From: Eurosta solidaginis
Lineage: Eukaryota; Arthropoda; Insecta; Diptera; Tephritidae
Direction: 5' to 3'
Assembly (NCBI RefSeq): GCF_040869045.1
Contig: NC_090319.1
Location: 228,570,490 to 228,634,489, forward strand
Length of the DNA stretch: 64,000 nt
Position 1 is the first letter of the stretch. Each line of letters begins with the position of its first letter. Positions 21,541 through 31,799 of this stretch are shown one piece after another. The notes beneath the pieces were generated by a model. It was given only the letters and a program-made list of their open reading frames with translations, made no database searches and was not told the origin of the DNA. Both the position numbers and the translations under genes were made by a program.

Positions 21541-21880
21541 GTGTATCAAAGCCGTGCTCCGCCTACCACACCTATTCTGGGTTCACGCCCAGCGCAAAGC
21601 TACATCAAAAATTTTAGAAACACATTTTTTTAATTGGAAAAAAATGGTTCTAAGCGGGGTCGCCCCTCGGCAGTGTTTGGCAAGCACTCCGAGTGTATTT
21701 CTGCCATGAAAAGTTCACAGTGAAACCCCATCTGCCTTACAGACGCCGTTCGGAGTCTGCATAAACCAAGTAGGTCCCATCCAGCCAATTTGTAGGAAAA
21801 AATAAGAGGAGCACGACGCAAATTGGAAGAGAAGATCGGTCTTAAATCTCTTCGGAGATTATCGCGCCTTACATTTTTTT
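21541..21880 (+). mobile_element. tRNA-derived SINE, copy 1
   Basis: Shares with 38011-38374 the segments CCGTGCTCCGCCTACCACACC, AAGCGGGGTCGCCCCTCGGC, TTTCTGCCATGAAAAG and the end CGCGCCTTACATTTTTTT. The first about 20 bases, including most of the A box, are lost or diverged here, and the B box (GGGTTCACGCCC) is degenerate. It would be transcribed by RNA polymerase III when intact. Confidence 0.85.
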
Positions 21881-22220
21881 ATAAAGGAATTTTACATAAA
21901 CGCAATTTAAAAAATGTAAATACATATTAAAAAACTGTGTATAATATAACATTTTTTACATGTAAACTGCTGTAAATATAATTAATAAGGACTTGGCAAG
22001 CAAGAACCAACACACAAAGCAAAGCCAATTCGATTTGATGGTCCATTTTATGTATGCATACGCTTTTCAATTTGGCCAAAAGTTATTTAGCAGATTTCCA
22101 ACGGCCCTTGAACTCGTTTACGTGACGAATTAAATACAGAGGGGCCACCTACGTGGGACATTAAATCGTGGAAAAAGGTAAACCTATGCGTGACATAAAT
22201 GCTTTTTGTATGTTCTACTA
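21881..22220. other. Unassigned AT-rich DNA
   Basis: Nothing recognisable; no ORF, repeat end or RNA gene supported. Confidence 0.5.
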
Positions 22221-22547
22221 TTCTATTTCATATGTGCCAAGTCAGCAAATATTTCTTATGACATCACATTGACAAACAGACACTGGCGATCGGGCATTCT
22301 GGCCGGTACGTGTGCTTGTTAGTGTGACTCAAGGAGCAAGGGTTTACAAAAAAATGCAAATGAATATTCTTGTTGTTATCGGCATTCATATGACGTTGAA
22401 CTCCCGCTGTGTCAACATTGTAATATGAGAGCAATATAACTGTGTATGGTTGGTACTTAAATATGCACAAAAATTCATTTGCATAGGAGGTCATGATGCA
22501 CATGCTGAAATGCATTGGCATAAAAAGGGGTAATGCATAATGCTACA
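22221..22547 (-). mobile_element. Truncated LTR of the 28.8-38.4 kb Gypsy family
   Basis: The reverse complement matches the first about 330 bases of the LTRs at 28777 and 37682, starting at TGTAGCATTATGC on the minus strand at 22547. The match stops near 22221. The internal order of the CATTTGCATAGGAGG-like blocks is preserved. It is opposite in orientation to the main copy. Confidence 0.85.
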
Positions 22548-22961
22548 CTACCTTTGACCAATATTAATTGGAGACGCAATGCGCTAGTCATTGCGTCAGC
22601 AAATTGTGGTTCACACGATTATGAAATAAGGGAATTGCATAAATGCACATTCATCCAATGCACGAAGCCCGTGGAAGTCTAGAAGAAAGGTAGCACGCAT
22701 GCAGACGGCGCATGTATTTGGCTACAGAATGTAGCTACGCAAAATGTTATACAAGGAAGCAGCAGATCATGCAGAGGGCAGTTGCGTCGGGGTATTTGTA
22801 CTAATCACTACTACGTACTAATCGATAAATTGTAATTAGGATTCTAAGTGTCCTAGAATAAAATCTCACTGTGAAATCTTTAACTGTGCTGTTATATTGT
22901 GTTTGGCAGGGAAAGTTGACCTTTTAATTTTTTTCAGTGCAAGGATCCTTGATCCTTTAAG
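22548..22961 (+). mobile_element. Errantivirus 5' LTR
   Basis: About 412 bases closely resembling 25181-25598, including TTGACCAATATTAATTGG-like start region, an AATAAAATCTCACTG poly(A)-signal segment at about 22857 and the GGATCCTTGA end. The exact first base is uncertain by a few bases. Confidence 0.85.
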
Positions 22962-22979
22962 TGGCGTCCGAACAGGGAC
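22962..22979 (+). other. Primer-binding site, tRNA-Lys type
   Basis: TGGCGTCCGAACAGGGAC directly follows the 5' LTR. It matches the classic retroviral tRNA-Lys3 primer-binding site at 17 of 18 positions (T for C at position 6). This fixes the LTR boundary. Confidence 0.85.
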
Positions 22980-22990
22980 TGTGAAATAGT

Positions 22991-23195
22991 GAAAAGAGGC
23001 TGATAGTCCAAAAAGTTATAAAAGGGAAAAACCCTGCATTATAAAAAGTGAAGAGGCTGATAGCCCAAAAAATTATAAAAGGAAAAAACCCTGCGTTATA
23101 GAAAGGGAAAAGAGGCCGATAGCCCAACAAAAAACCCTGTGTTTGAAAAAATTTATAAAGACTGAGAGCCGAAACAACAAAAAACCCTGTGCTAA
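22991..23195 (+). repeat. Leader tandem repeat, about 60-bp period
   Basis: GAGGCTGATAGYCCAA recurs at about 22995, 23053 and 23110 (variant), and a decayed fourth unit (GACTGAGAGCCGAA) at about 23159. Units are separated by TATAAAAGG and AAAACCCTGC. The array lies between the primer site and Gag in the untranslated leader. Confidence 0.8.
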
Positions 23196-23264
23196 TGCTA
23201 AACCTATACGTATTAGAGGCGTAAGTATACTCTAAAATAACTCTTACTACTATCTTGCAGGGCA

Positions 23265-23813
23265 ATGGAAGCCCTAAAGACCACCGTCACCAATTTAACG
23301 GGTGCGGTTAACGCGCTCCTGGAACAAGTGAACAACGTCGATAGGCGGTTATCTGCCTTGGACAATCTGCGATCCCGGCTCGCCCTTTTAGAAGGAGCTA
23401 GCCAATCATCCGTTCCGGTAGTATCGGAAGCAGAACCGCGAGCTCCTGCAACGGAGGTGGATCTTACGAACATCTCCAGATTACCTGACTGTGTGAAAGA
23501 ATTGCAATCCTTTGACGGCAACCCCGTCCAACATATTTCATGGGTGCACTCTGTTGAGCGCATCCTGTCTGACTTCAAGGTGGTAAGAAACAGACCGATA
23601 TACCGTGCTATTGTACAGCACATTCGCCAAAAGGTACGAGGAGCAGCTGAGATTGCCCTGATATCGTACAACATATTCGACACCAACTGGTGTGCCATTA
23701 AGGAGTGCCTATCACTCCATTACGCGGATAAACGCGATATCCGCACTTTGGAGTACCAACTCCTTCAATTATCTCAAAAATATAGAATCCGCACACAACT
23801 CAGCGAGCCATAA
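23265..23813 (+). pseudogene. Errantivirus Gag, N-terminal part
   Basis: A 182-codon ORF starting at ATG 23265, twelve bases after an acceptor-like TTGCAG. The N-terminus has a heptad-like helix (ALKTTVTNLTGAVNALLEQV, then VDRRLSALD), as seen in gypsy-type Gag. The capsid core follows (RLPDCVKELQSFDGNP, WVHSVERILSD). The frame ends at 23813, where the sequence has already changed to env-like coding in another frame. The C-terminal capsid and nucleocapsid region is missing. Gag forms the particle that packages element RNA; this truncated form is unlikely to do so. Confidence 0.8.
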
Positions 23814-25012
23814 ATCTAGAAGATCAAGGCGATCCATTAACTGGATTGGGTCTGCTTGGAAGTGGATTGCTGACTCACTTGATGCCACAAATTGGGACGA
23901 AGTCCTTCGAAACGAAGACTCACTTAACAAAACAACGAACAGTATAAGGTAAACGATGCCATTTTCAAAAAGACTTATAAGTTATTGCAGAAGCTAAATG
24001 GAATCGTGACCATCACAAGCAATGTCCTTGATTGAAGGCACCTGGAAAAAGTAGAGCAATAAATCCAGCACAGGATAACCATTTTAAAGGAGGATATTAA
24101 CGAGCTAATCCACGCCTGCCAGATGGCTAAATCTGGCATTACTAACAGCAACCTTTTGAGCAAAGAAGAAGTCAACCAACTTGGTAGTGAAATCGACGTC
24201 CTCCCATACAGCAACGCTATGGAAGCCATTGAGTATGGCAAGCCATCGCTCTACGCCAACAGCACGCTCCATCTGTATGTGCTATCCTAGCCTAAGGTCA
24301 CTGATGCCAGATTTAATTACATAATCACAAGGGCAAACATCCAAGGAGGTCACCGTATAGACTTGCGATACAGGTCAATCCTGACGAACAAATTCGAGAC
24401 TTATGGGATAAGAGAACATTGCTTGCAATTATCTTCTGCTATGGTCTGCGACCGCAAATCTCTTGATTTAGTACCACAAACTGGTCGTCTGGCACGTCTT
24501 CTCAAAGGCGCACACACAAGTTGTACCTACTCTACATACAACGAATCCACGGTAGAAGTCATCAAAGAGGGCACGATTTCCTTGATAACTTTATGGGCAC
24601 AGTAGGATCAGGTAAACGTTTAATTTATACAAACGGTTCTTATATTCTTCAGATGTACAACGAGACCACTGTAATTAACAACGAAACATACTCACGTACT
24701 AGTAGCTCTGGAGTACAGGGTCTTCCACCAGTTTTGACCAGCATTACAAACCACAGCATGACATTAAACTTGAACCTGGTACATGGAATAACAATGGAAA
24801 ATATAAAACTTCTGAAATACCTAAGGGACAAGACCAATTGGTTCGCGCTTTCTGAAGGATTAGGATTACTGCTACTTATATTACTCATTTGGTGCATCTG
24901 GAGGAAGATCACAGCAAAGATACACTTACCCGAAATAAAGGTCGGAAAACAGATACGTCGAAGGACCGAAAATCCCTCTTTGCCATTTAATCCGCGGGAC
25001 GCAGATCTTTGA
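23800..25012 (+). pseudogene. Errantivirus envelope glycoprotein remnant
   Basis: Broken into several frames. A basic, furin-like cluster near 23820 is followed by a small-residue stretch resembling the fusion-peptide side of insect F-like envelope proteins. A central Cys-containing ectodomain segment lies at 24363-24605. The last ORF (24521-25012) carries several N-x-S/T sites, a hydrophobic run of about 18 residues (LGLLLLILLIW within it) as the membrane anchor near 24850-24900, and a short basic cytoplasmic tail. Internal stops occur at about 24030, 24290 and 24605. Envelope proteins let such elements leave cells; this copy is disrupted. Confidence 0.8.
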
Positions 25013-25180
25013 AGGGAAGGAGTTAAAACGCTTGCGGCAACCAACCTGTTGCATTTCCACAGTCCAGCAATACACGTGCGGCTGTGTCAGCACAAATATT
25101 CTTCCCATCTTAATTGCCCAATAACCTAACTCCCTCGTCAAGCCAAGCTCATTTCACCATAACGCGCAATAAACTACTAG

Positions 25181-25598
25181 TACCTCTGACCAATATTAAT
25201 TGGAGACGCAATGCGCTAGACATTGCGTAAGCAAATTCCGATTCACACGATTATGAAAGCGATTAGTACAATTGCATAAATGCACATTCCTGCAATGCAC
25301 GAAGCCTGAGGAAAGTCAAGGCCAAGGTAGCTCGCATGCGGACGGCGCATATGTCTGGCTACAGAATCTAGCTACGCAAAATGTTATAAAAGGAAGCGGC
25401 AGATCATGCAGAGGGCCGGTGGGTCGGGGTATTCGTACTAATCACTACTATGTACTAATCGCTAAATTGTAATTAGGATTCCAAGTATCCTAGAATAAAA
25501 TCTCACTGTGAAATCTTTAACTGTGTGGTTCTATTGTCTTTTGCAGGGCAAGTTAGCCCTTTAATTTTTTTCGGTGCAAGGATCCTTGACACTTCAAG
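25181..25598 (+). mobile_element. Errantivirus 3' LTR
   Basis: Counterpart of 22548-22961, ending GGATCCTTGACACTTCAAG before unrelated DNA. Many substitutions and small indels separate the two LTRs (for example GATCCTTTAA versus GACACTTCAA near the end), so the insertion is old. Confidence 0.85.
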
Positions 25599-25663
25599 TT
25601 ACATATAACATAGATTTGGGCAGATAACAAAACCAATAGTACGAAACAAAAAGCTACATACTT

Positions 25664-26137
25664 ATGTCGGAGACAGGTGGTGGCCCAGCAAAAGTAAATT
25701 CATTTAGTCGGGTGGTAAGTGCAATCGTTATTAACAAGGAGTCGGGCATGCAATCACTCCAAATAACTCGCGTGACTTTCAAGGTACCGAAGAAATGCCG
25801 GATGATATCGCAACGCCATCGTGCTACCACGGATCACCCACTTACAGAACAATGCGATCCCAAAATACGCCCAAATTTAACTTTTAAAAAAACGCAAGTT
25901 AAGACACAATTTCATAAAGATTCTGTTTGAGTCTTGAATAATTTAAATTTGAACTTAAAATCAATATCTAGAACAAAAAAGAAAGAAGTTGAGCTAGTGG
26001 AAGAAAAATCGGAACTAGAAAGGCAAAAATTAAAGCTTGTAAAAATTAAACATGAATATCAAATAAGAAGCGATATGGAAGGACTAACTGCGATTAAAAA
26101 TCAAATTGAAATAAAAAAGATTCTAGATAATTCATAA
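25664..26137 (+). pseudogene. PIF/Harbinger-associated Myb/SANT-like protein, C-terminal part
   Basis: The first ORF (25664-25924) begins with SETGGGPAKVN, resembling the TGGGP motif that follows the Myb/SANT-like domain in Harbinger partner proteins. After a stop at 25928, a second ORF (25934-26137) is a highly charged coiled coil (KKKEVELVEEKSELERQKL), the usual C-terminus of these proteins. The DNA-binding domain itself is missing, probably because the errantivirus lies immediately upstream. In intact elements this protein helps the transposase reach the nucleus and DNA. Family call is from motifs only. Confidence 0.5.
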
Positions 26138-27025
26138 AGTAAATAATATAAACAACTTCCATACAAATGTACGCATACCATAAAATACACAACAAGGGAG
26201 TTTAGAATTTTGTGTATTTAATGTTGTAAACGTTGCTAGAGCAAATGAAAGCTTGGGATTGTGAACAAATTTTTTCGTTTTTTGTTACCATTTTTTGTTT
26301 TGTTTTGATATTTGTTGATTTGCTATTCAATATTGAATAAATAAACTACCGTTTTTGATGTTGCGTATTTGCCATGCCGTAGTAAGCAAGCTATTTTTAT
26401 ACGCATATTGTCACCTGCGAAGCGAATAAATTTGGCGAGTCGGACTGATTGGTGAACACCCATAAAATTAGCATCGCCTGCCATATGTCGTTGCCATTCA
26501 AAGAAATTATACTACTTCATTTTAATTTGACATTTCTGACATTTTTCTTTATTTTTTCAGTTACTTAATTACATAAAAAGTTAAATTTAAAAAAGTAGCA
26601 TGTTTTATAGCGTAGATTTTTATACGAAGATAATTATAATGTAGAACCGAAGTTAATTTTCTCCGCAGGAGCGTTTTATAAGGGATCACTCCAATCATAT
26701 GGAGCTGCGATGCACGGAGTAAGTATCCAGTGCAGATTGGTTATATAATGAGACATGAAAACAATTGTTTTTTTTTTTCATTTCGAAAGGTGCTAAGCCT
26801 TCATCATAAGTACCCTTTAGCTATACAGCGTTAGTTTATTTAACTGATAAATTGCTACTTCTATTCCTTCTTACGAACTATATTTATTCAGTATTGTGCC
26901 ATCTGGTGCAAATCACTGATAATGCTGGATTTGTTTATTGTCAATTACTTTATTTGACATTCCCAAATGCTCTTGGTTTATTAACAATTGTTTTTTTTTT
27001 TTTGTTTTTTTTTTTTTGTTTTTTT
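26138..27025. other. AT-rich spacer with a tRNA-like retroposon relic
   Basis: No ORF of note. About 26775-26835 resembles the reverse complement of the tRNA-like core in the retroposon at 43187-43591 (GGTGCTAAGCCTTCATCAT, CTTTAGCTATACAGCG). Long poly-T runs lie at 26990-27030. Confidence 0.55.
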
Positions 27026-27147
27026 TTTTTATCGGCCTATTGCTAAATGATTCAAGGTTCGATTCAAGCTCAAGGCCAATGACAATAATTATCATTGAAA
27101 AAAGTAATTGTTCTGGCCTTGTGCTCGAATCGAACCTTGAAACATGA
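27026..27147. repeat. Short inverted repeat, relic of palindromic retroposon
   Basis: Left arm ATCGGCCTATTGCTAAATG and GGTTCGATTCAAGCTCAAGGCC faces right arm GGCCTTGTGCTCGAATCGAACC with only about 35 bases between. The arms match both ends of the 43187-43591 element. The tRNA-like core is missing between them. Confidence 0.75.
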
Positions 27148-28740
27148 AAACTTTATGCACATATCCATACTTGATTATAGATCCAGAGCAAATTTTCGGC
27201 TAAGCAAAGACGCATTTATGTATGTGCTGGGCAAAATCAAAGACAATTTTCACTGCCGACTATCCTCATCTGTAACACCAATGATAAAATTATGCTGTGC
27301 GCTAAGATATTTTGAACATGGCAGTTACCAACAAGCTGTAGGAAATAAGTTTCACTTGGCCCTTGCTCAACCCACAGTTTCGCTTATTTTAAAGGAGATG
27401 CTTCCCGTTTTAGAAAGAGAAATTGGCAGTGAATCGATAAGAACAGAAATGACAGAAGAAGGGAAGCAACAGGCAAGGAACAAGTTTTTCTCAGGAATAG
27501 CAAATGTGATTGACTGTGTTGATGGTACACATATATCGATTTATGCTCCCATCTCAAATAGACACCTCTATCTAAATAGAAAAGGATTTTTTAGTATAAA
27601 TGCCATGGTTGAAAGTATTGTGTCGAATATTAGCAACACTAAGGGATACTATCATCTCTAAGCCGATACTAAGCAGTCACTGTATGTACATAAACAAATC
27701 AATCATTATGTTTTTTTTTTATCATTATGTCTCCAGACATATGTACATACAAGCAGCGGAGAGATAAGCACAAACACATGCATATATCTGAGATACTCAC
27801 AAAAGTATGCAATCATCATTACTACCATATACACGCGCATATGGCTATGTAAGAGGCTATAAACTGCAGATACACACGCTACGCGTATAGCTGGTAAACA
27901 AGTAGAAAATTCTAGCAGAAGAAATGCCTAAAAGTAAGCGAACGAGACAGCAGAGAGTATAAAAGCAGAAGAAGCTGAGTAGTCCGTAATCAGTTTGATT
28001 TAAGCACGCTATTGGTCGTGAAGTATAAGTGTTATTGTGAAGTACTTTTAAAGTAGTCTAAAGTAGTCTAAAGACCATTTTGCATTATTGAATGTTGGAG
28101 TTATTTATTCAACAGTTTAGCGATACGAACTTTAGTAGAAGGTGTAAAATAAGCGGTTGCACTAAATTCGTTACAGTATTTAAGAAATGAATACAGAGAG
28201 TATCGTTGTTAACTATGTTCTTGCATATTTGAGCCTTGTGATCATGATATGGATATCCGATTTATGGGTGCTAGATATGCTGGTTCTACACATGATTCGT
28301 TTATAGGGAATAATAGTACATTAAAGGCTTGCATCAAAACGGCGATAATTCGATGTATTTAGGTAGGTAAAGTTTGTTAAGTCAACACAAAAATTATTAT
28401 TTGTAGCTGGTTCCAGACTCTGGAAGTAGCGAATCAATTTTAAATAAAAACCACGCGAAAGGGAGGAGCAACATCGATCGGAGTTTAAAAATGCCGTTTC
28501 AGATGCCTCCTGAGTTATCGAAAAATGCGCTATCATCCTGATAAAGTAAAATCTATTGTAAACATATGCTGTGCTTTGCATAATATTTGTAAGAAATTTA
28601 GAACTAGTTATCCAGATGAAGCTGAAATTTTTATTGACGCGGTTGTATCATCGGAACCAAGTGATGGCAACGGAACACCACGAGAGCGTCGCAGAAGACA
28701 AATAGCTGATGCTATGTATAGTATTATTTTTATTTCTTTA
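27148..28740 (+). pseudogene. PIF/Harbinger transposase, split by a solo LTR
   Basis: HARBI1-type DDE nuclease that cuts and pastes its element. Before the inserted LTR (to 27618): FRLSKDAF, the helical region (LCCALRYFEHGSYQQAVG, QPTVSLIL) and the first catalytic Asp region VIDCVDGTHISI. After it (from 28180): a segment with AGSTHDSF in broken frame, NKNHAKGRSNIDR near 28440, and the C-terminal RYHPDKVKSIVNICCALHNI at 28525-28640. The C-terminal tail is basic (RERRRRQ). Stops and frame changes lie between 28190 and 28525. Non-functional. Confidence 0.85.
27619..28175 (+). mobile_element. Solo LTR, copy 1, inserted in Harbinger transposase
   Basis: Begins TGTGTCGAATATTAGC and ends ATTCGTTACA. 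It is flanked by GTAT at 27615-27618 and 28176-28179. The last 100 bases (TTGCATTATT, GGAGTTATTTATTCAACAG, GCGATACGAAC) match the solo LTR at 38500-39210. Recombination between two LTRs of an earlier insertion is the usual origin. Confidence 0.9.
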
Positions 28741-28776
28741 ATAAATGAATCCTACATTACATTATTAAAAGTATAT

Positions 28777-29282
28777 TGTAGGATTATGCATTACCCCTTT
28801 TTATGCCAATGGATTTCAACATGTGCATCATGATCTCCTATGCAAATGCATTCTTATGCATATTTAAATACCGACCATACACAGTCATATTGCACTCATA
28901 TTACAATGTTGACCCACATGAATTATATTCACTCCAACACAACGGGAGTTCAACGTCATATGAATGCCGACAACAACAAGCATATCCATTTGCATTTGTT
29001 TGTAAACCCTTGCTCAATGAGTCACACTAACAAGCACACGTGCCGGCCAGAATGCCCGATCGCCAGTGTCTGTTTGTCAATGTGATATCATAAGAAATAT
29101 TTGCTGACTTGGCACATATGAAATAGAATGTAGTTGTTTCTATTTTGGAAGTATGTATATAATCTGTGTAATAGTATTGTAAGACCATTTACTATAAAAG
29201 AGAAAGTATTTCAGTAATAAAATCAATCATATTCTGACGCTCAACCTTAGCTTTTAATTTCAATACATATGGTAATAGTTCA
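28777..29282 (+). mobile_element. 5' LTR of Gypsy family A copy 1
   Basis: 506 bases, TGTAGGATTATGC to TAATAGTTCA. Directly followed by TGGCGATCCTGCCAG, the presumed primer-binding site. AATAAAATCAATC near 29216 is a candidate poly(A) signal. Confidence 0.9.
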
Positions 29283-29858
29283 TGGCGATCCTGCCAGTAC
29301 AGATCAAAATTCGCACAACTGCTAAAAAAGATCTGACTGCCCAGAGAGCCTGACCATTAAAAACAAAAAGTTTATTAAAAACCGGATAAAGGACAACACA
29401 AACAGAGATTGCAATTTTAACAAGACTCCACTTGTCTTTTCGTTCGGATTTTTTCACCAGAGGACCAATTAATAAAAAGATCAGTATTATGCATACAACG
29501 GAAAGGGTTTGGCAATAGTTCATGGTAAAAACAGAACACTAAATATTGGCATTGATGACCAGCGAGCATAAGAAGAAGTGGCATACAATTTGGCATTGAA
29601 ACTTGGACACGATTGCACTGAAATTTGGATTGCACTGATTGGCGGAAAGCAGAATAACATAAGTATTTAAGTATAGAATCAATTGAGCGGGCGTTACGGA
29701 CGCTAAACCATGAGCAAAAACGAAGGTTTTTGCTTGGGAATTTTTTTTTAAAAACAGGAATAAATTAAATGAAAAATTTTATATAAAAAAAGCTATATTT
29801 CTAAAATTTAAAGAAATTTTTTTAACTTGAAAAAAAAGGGTTCAGTTATTTCTTTGAT
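29283..29858. other. Untranslated leader of Gypsy family A copy 1
   Basis: Primer-binding site TGGCGATCCTGCCAG at 29283, then noncoding DNA to the first ORF. The matching tRNA was not identified. Confidence 0.6.
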
Positions 29859-30137
29859 ATGAAAGAAATAAAAACAGAAGAAGTATTCCACAGAGTTTTC
29901 AAAAAGTGCGAAGACACTATAAGAGAATTTATAAAAATATCTGAGGAAATTCTTAAAAATCGTAACACTATTAAACAAGGTCCGACCGCAATTACTATAG
30001 AAGAGTATTGGCGACGGAACCAGTCTAGTAAAAAGGAAGAAATATTAAAGATACCTACCCTAATAATCCGAAAAAGGAAACGGGGAGGTAAAAATTCAAA
30101 AGAAAAAAAGAAAAACCTGAAACCTTTAAGCTATTAA
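29859..30137 (+). CDS. Unrecognised ORF upstream of Gag
   Basis: A 92-codon ORF starting at ATG 29859. The first half is Glu/Lys-rich and likely helical (EVFHRVFKKCEDTIREF); the second half is strongly basic (IIRKRKRGGKNSKEKKKN). I do not recognise the family. Its place in the leader, just before Gag, suggests either a detached Gag N-terminus or a small accessory protein. The 56.3-kb copy is truncated at this point, so it cannot be compared. It may also be a chance ORF in A-rich DNA. Confidence 0.35.
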   Translation: MKEIKTEEVFHRVFKKCEDTIREFIKISEEILKNRNTIKQGPTAITIEEYWRRNQSSKKEEILKIPTLIIRKRKRGGKNSKEKKKNLKPLSY

Positions 30138-30440
30138 ATTTGACTTCTAACACTACAGATAGGCTAAAATTAAAAAAAATTTTAGAGACTTAAGAAATAA
30201 AAAATAAATAAAGAAAATTGTTATTACAAATGAAAAAAAAAAATTGTCAGTATATTGGAATGCTCAGGTCGTCCTTATAAAAACCCTTTAAAGTTGGAAT
30301 TTTTTTAGTCATTGATGTTCCCCAAAGATAGAAATGAACAAATGGTAACATATTTATGGAGCGTTAACTCAGGAAAAAATTAAAGCAGAAAATGCATAAA
30401 TAAAAATACTACCATAAAACCAGAAACAATAGTAAAACAT
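30138..30440. other. A-rich gap between upstream ORF and Gag
   Basis: No coding motif recognised; probably decayed Gag leader. Confidence 0.4.
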
Positions 30441-31763
30441 TTGAACACAATCGTAGAAGCTCTAAATAACATAGGAAAGGTAATTAATACGGTAAATAAT
30501 ATACTCACCAAAGAACACCAAACAGAAGCTTACCAATTCTTTTCCTACGTACGAGATAAATTAGGATCTTCTTTAGCCAGGTACAACGTAGAAATAAACA
30601 TACCAACTATAGTAGAGGAAAAACGTGATATTGATTTTAACTCAGTTCTGACAGAACTCAACCGGAACCGCACTCCATCACCATCGTGGAGTCAGACTTC
30701 ATCGGTGGAAGAAAATAAACCACTAAATCTCCCAGTTGTTAATATCACAATGGCACAAACCGTAGTTGAATTCATCAAAACTGCTTCATCAGTGCTACCA
30801 GAGTTTGATGGTAAGCCTGAAAACTTGCATAGTTTCCTAGATGCTCTTGAAATCCTCGACCAAATCAAGGATAGTCACGAAGCCTTAGCAATAACCATGA
30901 TAAAGACAAAGCTAAAAGGCACAGCAAGGAATGCATAAGTAGTGAAAATACAATTACACAATTAAAACAAAAACTATGAACTGCAATAAAGGGAGAATCG
31001 GTAGAAGTTTTAACAGCTAAACTCCTGAACATCCAACAACGCAGCAAAACTGCAAACCAGTATATTGCAGAAATAGAGAAAATTACTAGATCATTAGAAG
31101 GAGCTTATATCTCGGACGGACTTAATCCAGACTTAGCTACGAGATATTCGACACAGCTATGTGTAAAAACTGCTCGAAAGATAAAGTAAAAATGATAATG
31201 CAAGCAGGAACGTTCACGAAAATGAACGATGCAATTTCCAAATTTACAAATAGCTGTACAGAAATTACAGACAGCTCAAATACTATTTTAAACATTCTTC
31301 AACAAAATCAATACCGGAGTAATTTCCGTGGAGGTTACCAAAGTAACAACTATGGAGGTTACCGAGGTAGGAGATTTAGACCCCAGCCAAGATACAACAG
31401 CAACTTCAGATTAAAGCTGGAGACATTGGTGCTTTATAGGTAACCGTATCGGTAACCTTATAACAGCTGATTCGACCAACCTTATGAGAATCAATGCAAT
31501 CGATTATTGGTGCCGCTAAGGTCGTAACCGTATCGTAGCCAACCAATTGGGTTTTGGTTTACCGTCGTAACGATAAACAGCTGATTGGATACGGATACAG
31601 CGATACGACATACGGCACCAATGACTCCAGCTTAAATAACAATAATAATAATTCCCAAGGAAGATCGCAAAACCAAAATAATAATAGATCCTACAACCAG
31701 ACACGTAATGTACGCAGTTGCAACCAGCAGGAAAACCAGGAAACTCCACTTCAAAATCAGTAG
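30441..31763 (+). pseudogene. Gypsy family A Gag (copy 1), split by a MITE
   Basis: The N-terminal part (YQFFSYVRDKLGSSLARY) and the capsid region (VLPEFDGKPENLHSFLDALE, KTKLKGTARN) are open to a stop at 30936-30938. Homology continues in another frame (KGESVEVLTAKLLN, QRSKTANQYIAEIEK) with more stops. The region 31159-31410 (IMQAGTFTKMNDAISKFTNS) leads to a GGY/NYGGYRGRRF repeat-like tail. A 218-bp MITE interrupts this tail, which resumes at 31636 (N/Q-rich) and ends at TAG 31761. There is no zinc knuckle; the R/G-rich tail probably binds RNA instead. The copy at 56306-57490 aligns throughout. Confidence 0.88.
31415..31632. mobile_element. MITE, 218 bp, PIF/Harbinger type
   Basis: Terminal inverted repeats AGCTGGAGACATTGGTGC (left) and GCACCAATGACTCCAGCT (right), with TAA on both sides (31412-31414, 31633-31635). 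A 3-bp TWA-type duplication fits Harbinger. The interior contains AACAGCTGATT in both halves. No coding capacity. Confidence 0.9.
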
Positions 31764-31799
31764 ATAGAAAAATATATGTACTAAATCTACACTTAAATA

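Larger units (their letters stand above)
22548..25598 (+). mobile_element. Errantivirus (Gypsy-clade endogenous retrovirus) relic lacking pol
   Basis: Two similar LTRs (22548-22961 and about 25181-25598) flank a tRNA-Lys-type primer site, a repeated leader, a gag fragment and an env remnant. The complete pol is absent: Gag coding passes within tens of bases into env-like coding near 23.8 kb. Insect errantiviruses normally have gag, pol and env. Gag and env are also broken, so this is an inactive relic. Target duplication was not clearly readable. Confidence 0.85.

Noticed and set aside
23213..23698. 161-codon minus-strand ORF
   Set aside because: Antisense of the errantivirus Gag ORF, which has the recognisable capsid motifs.
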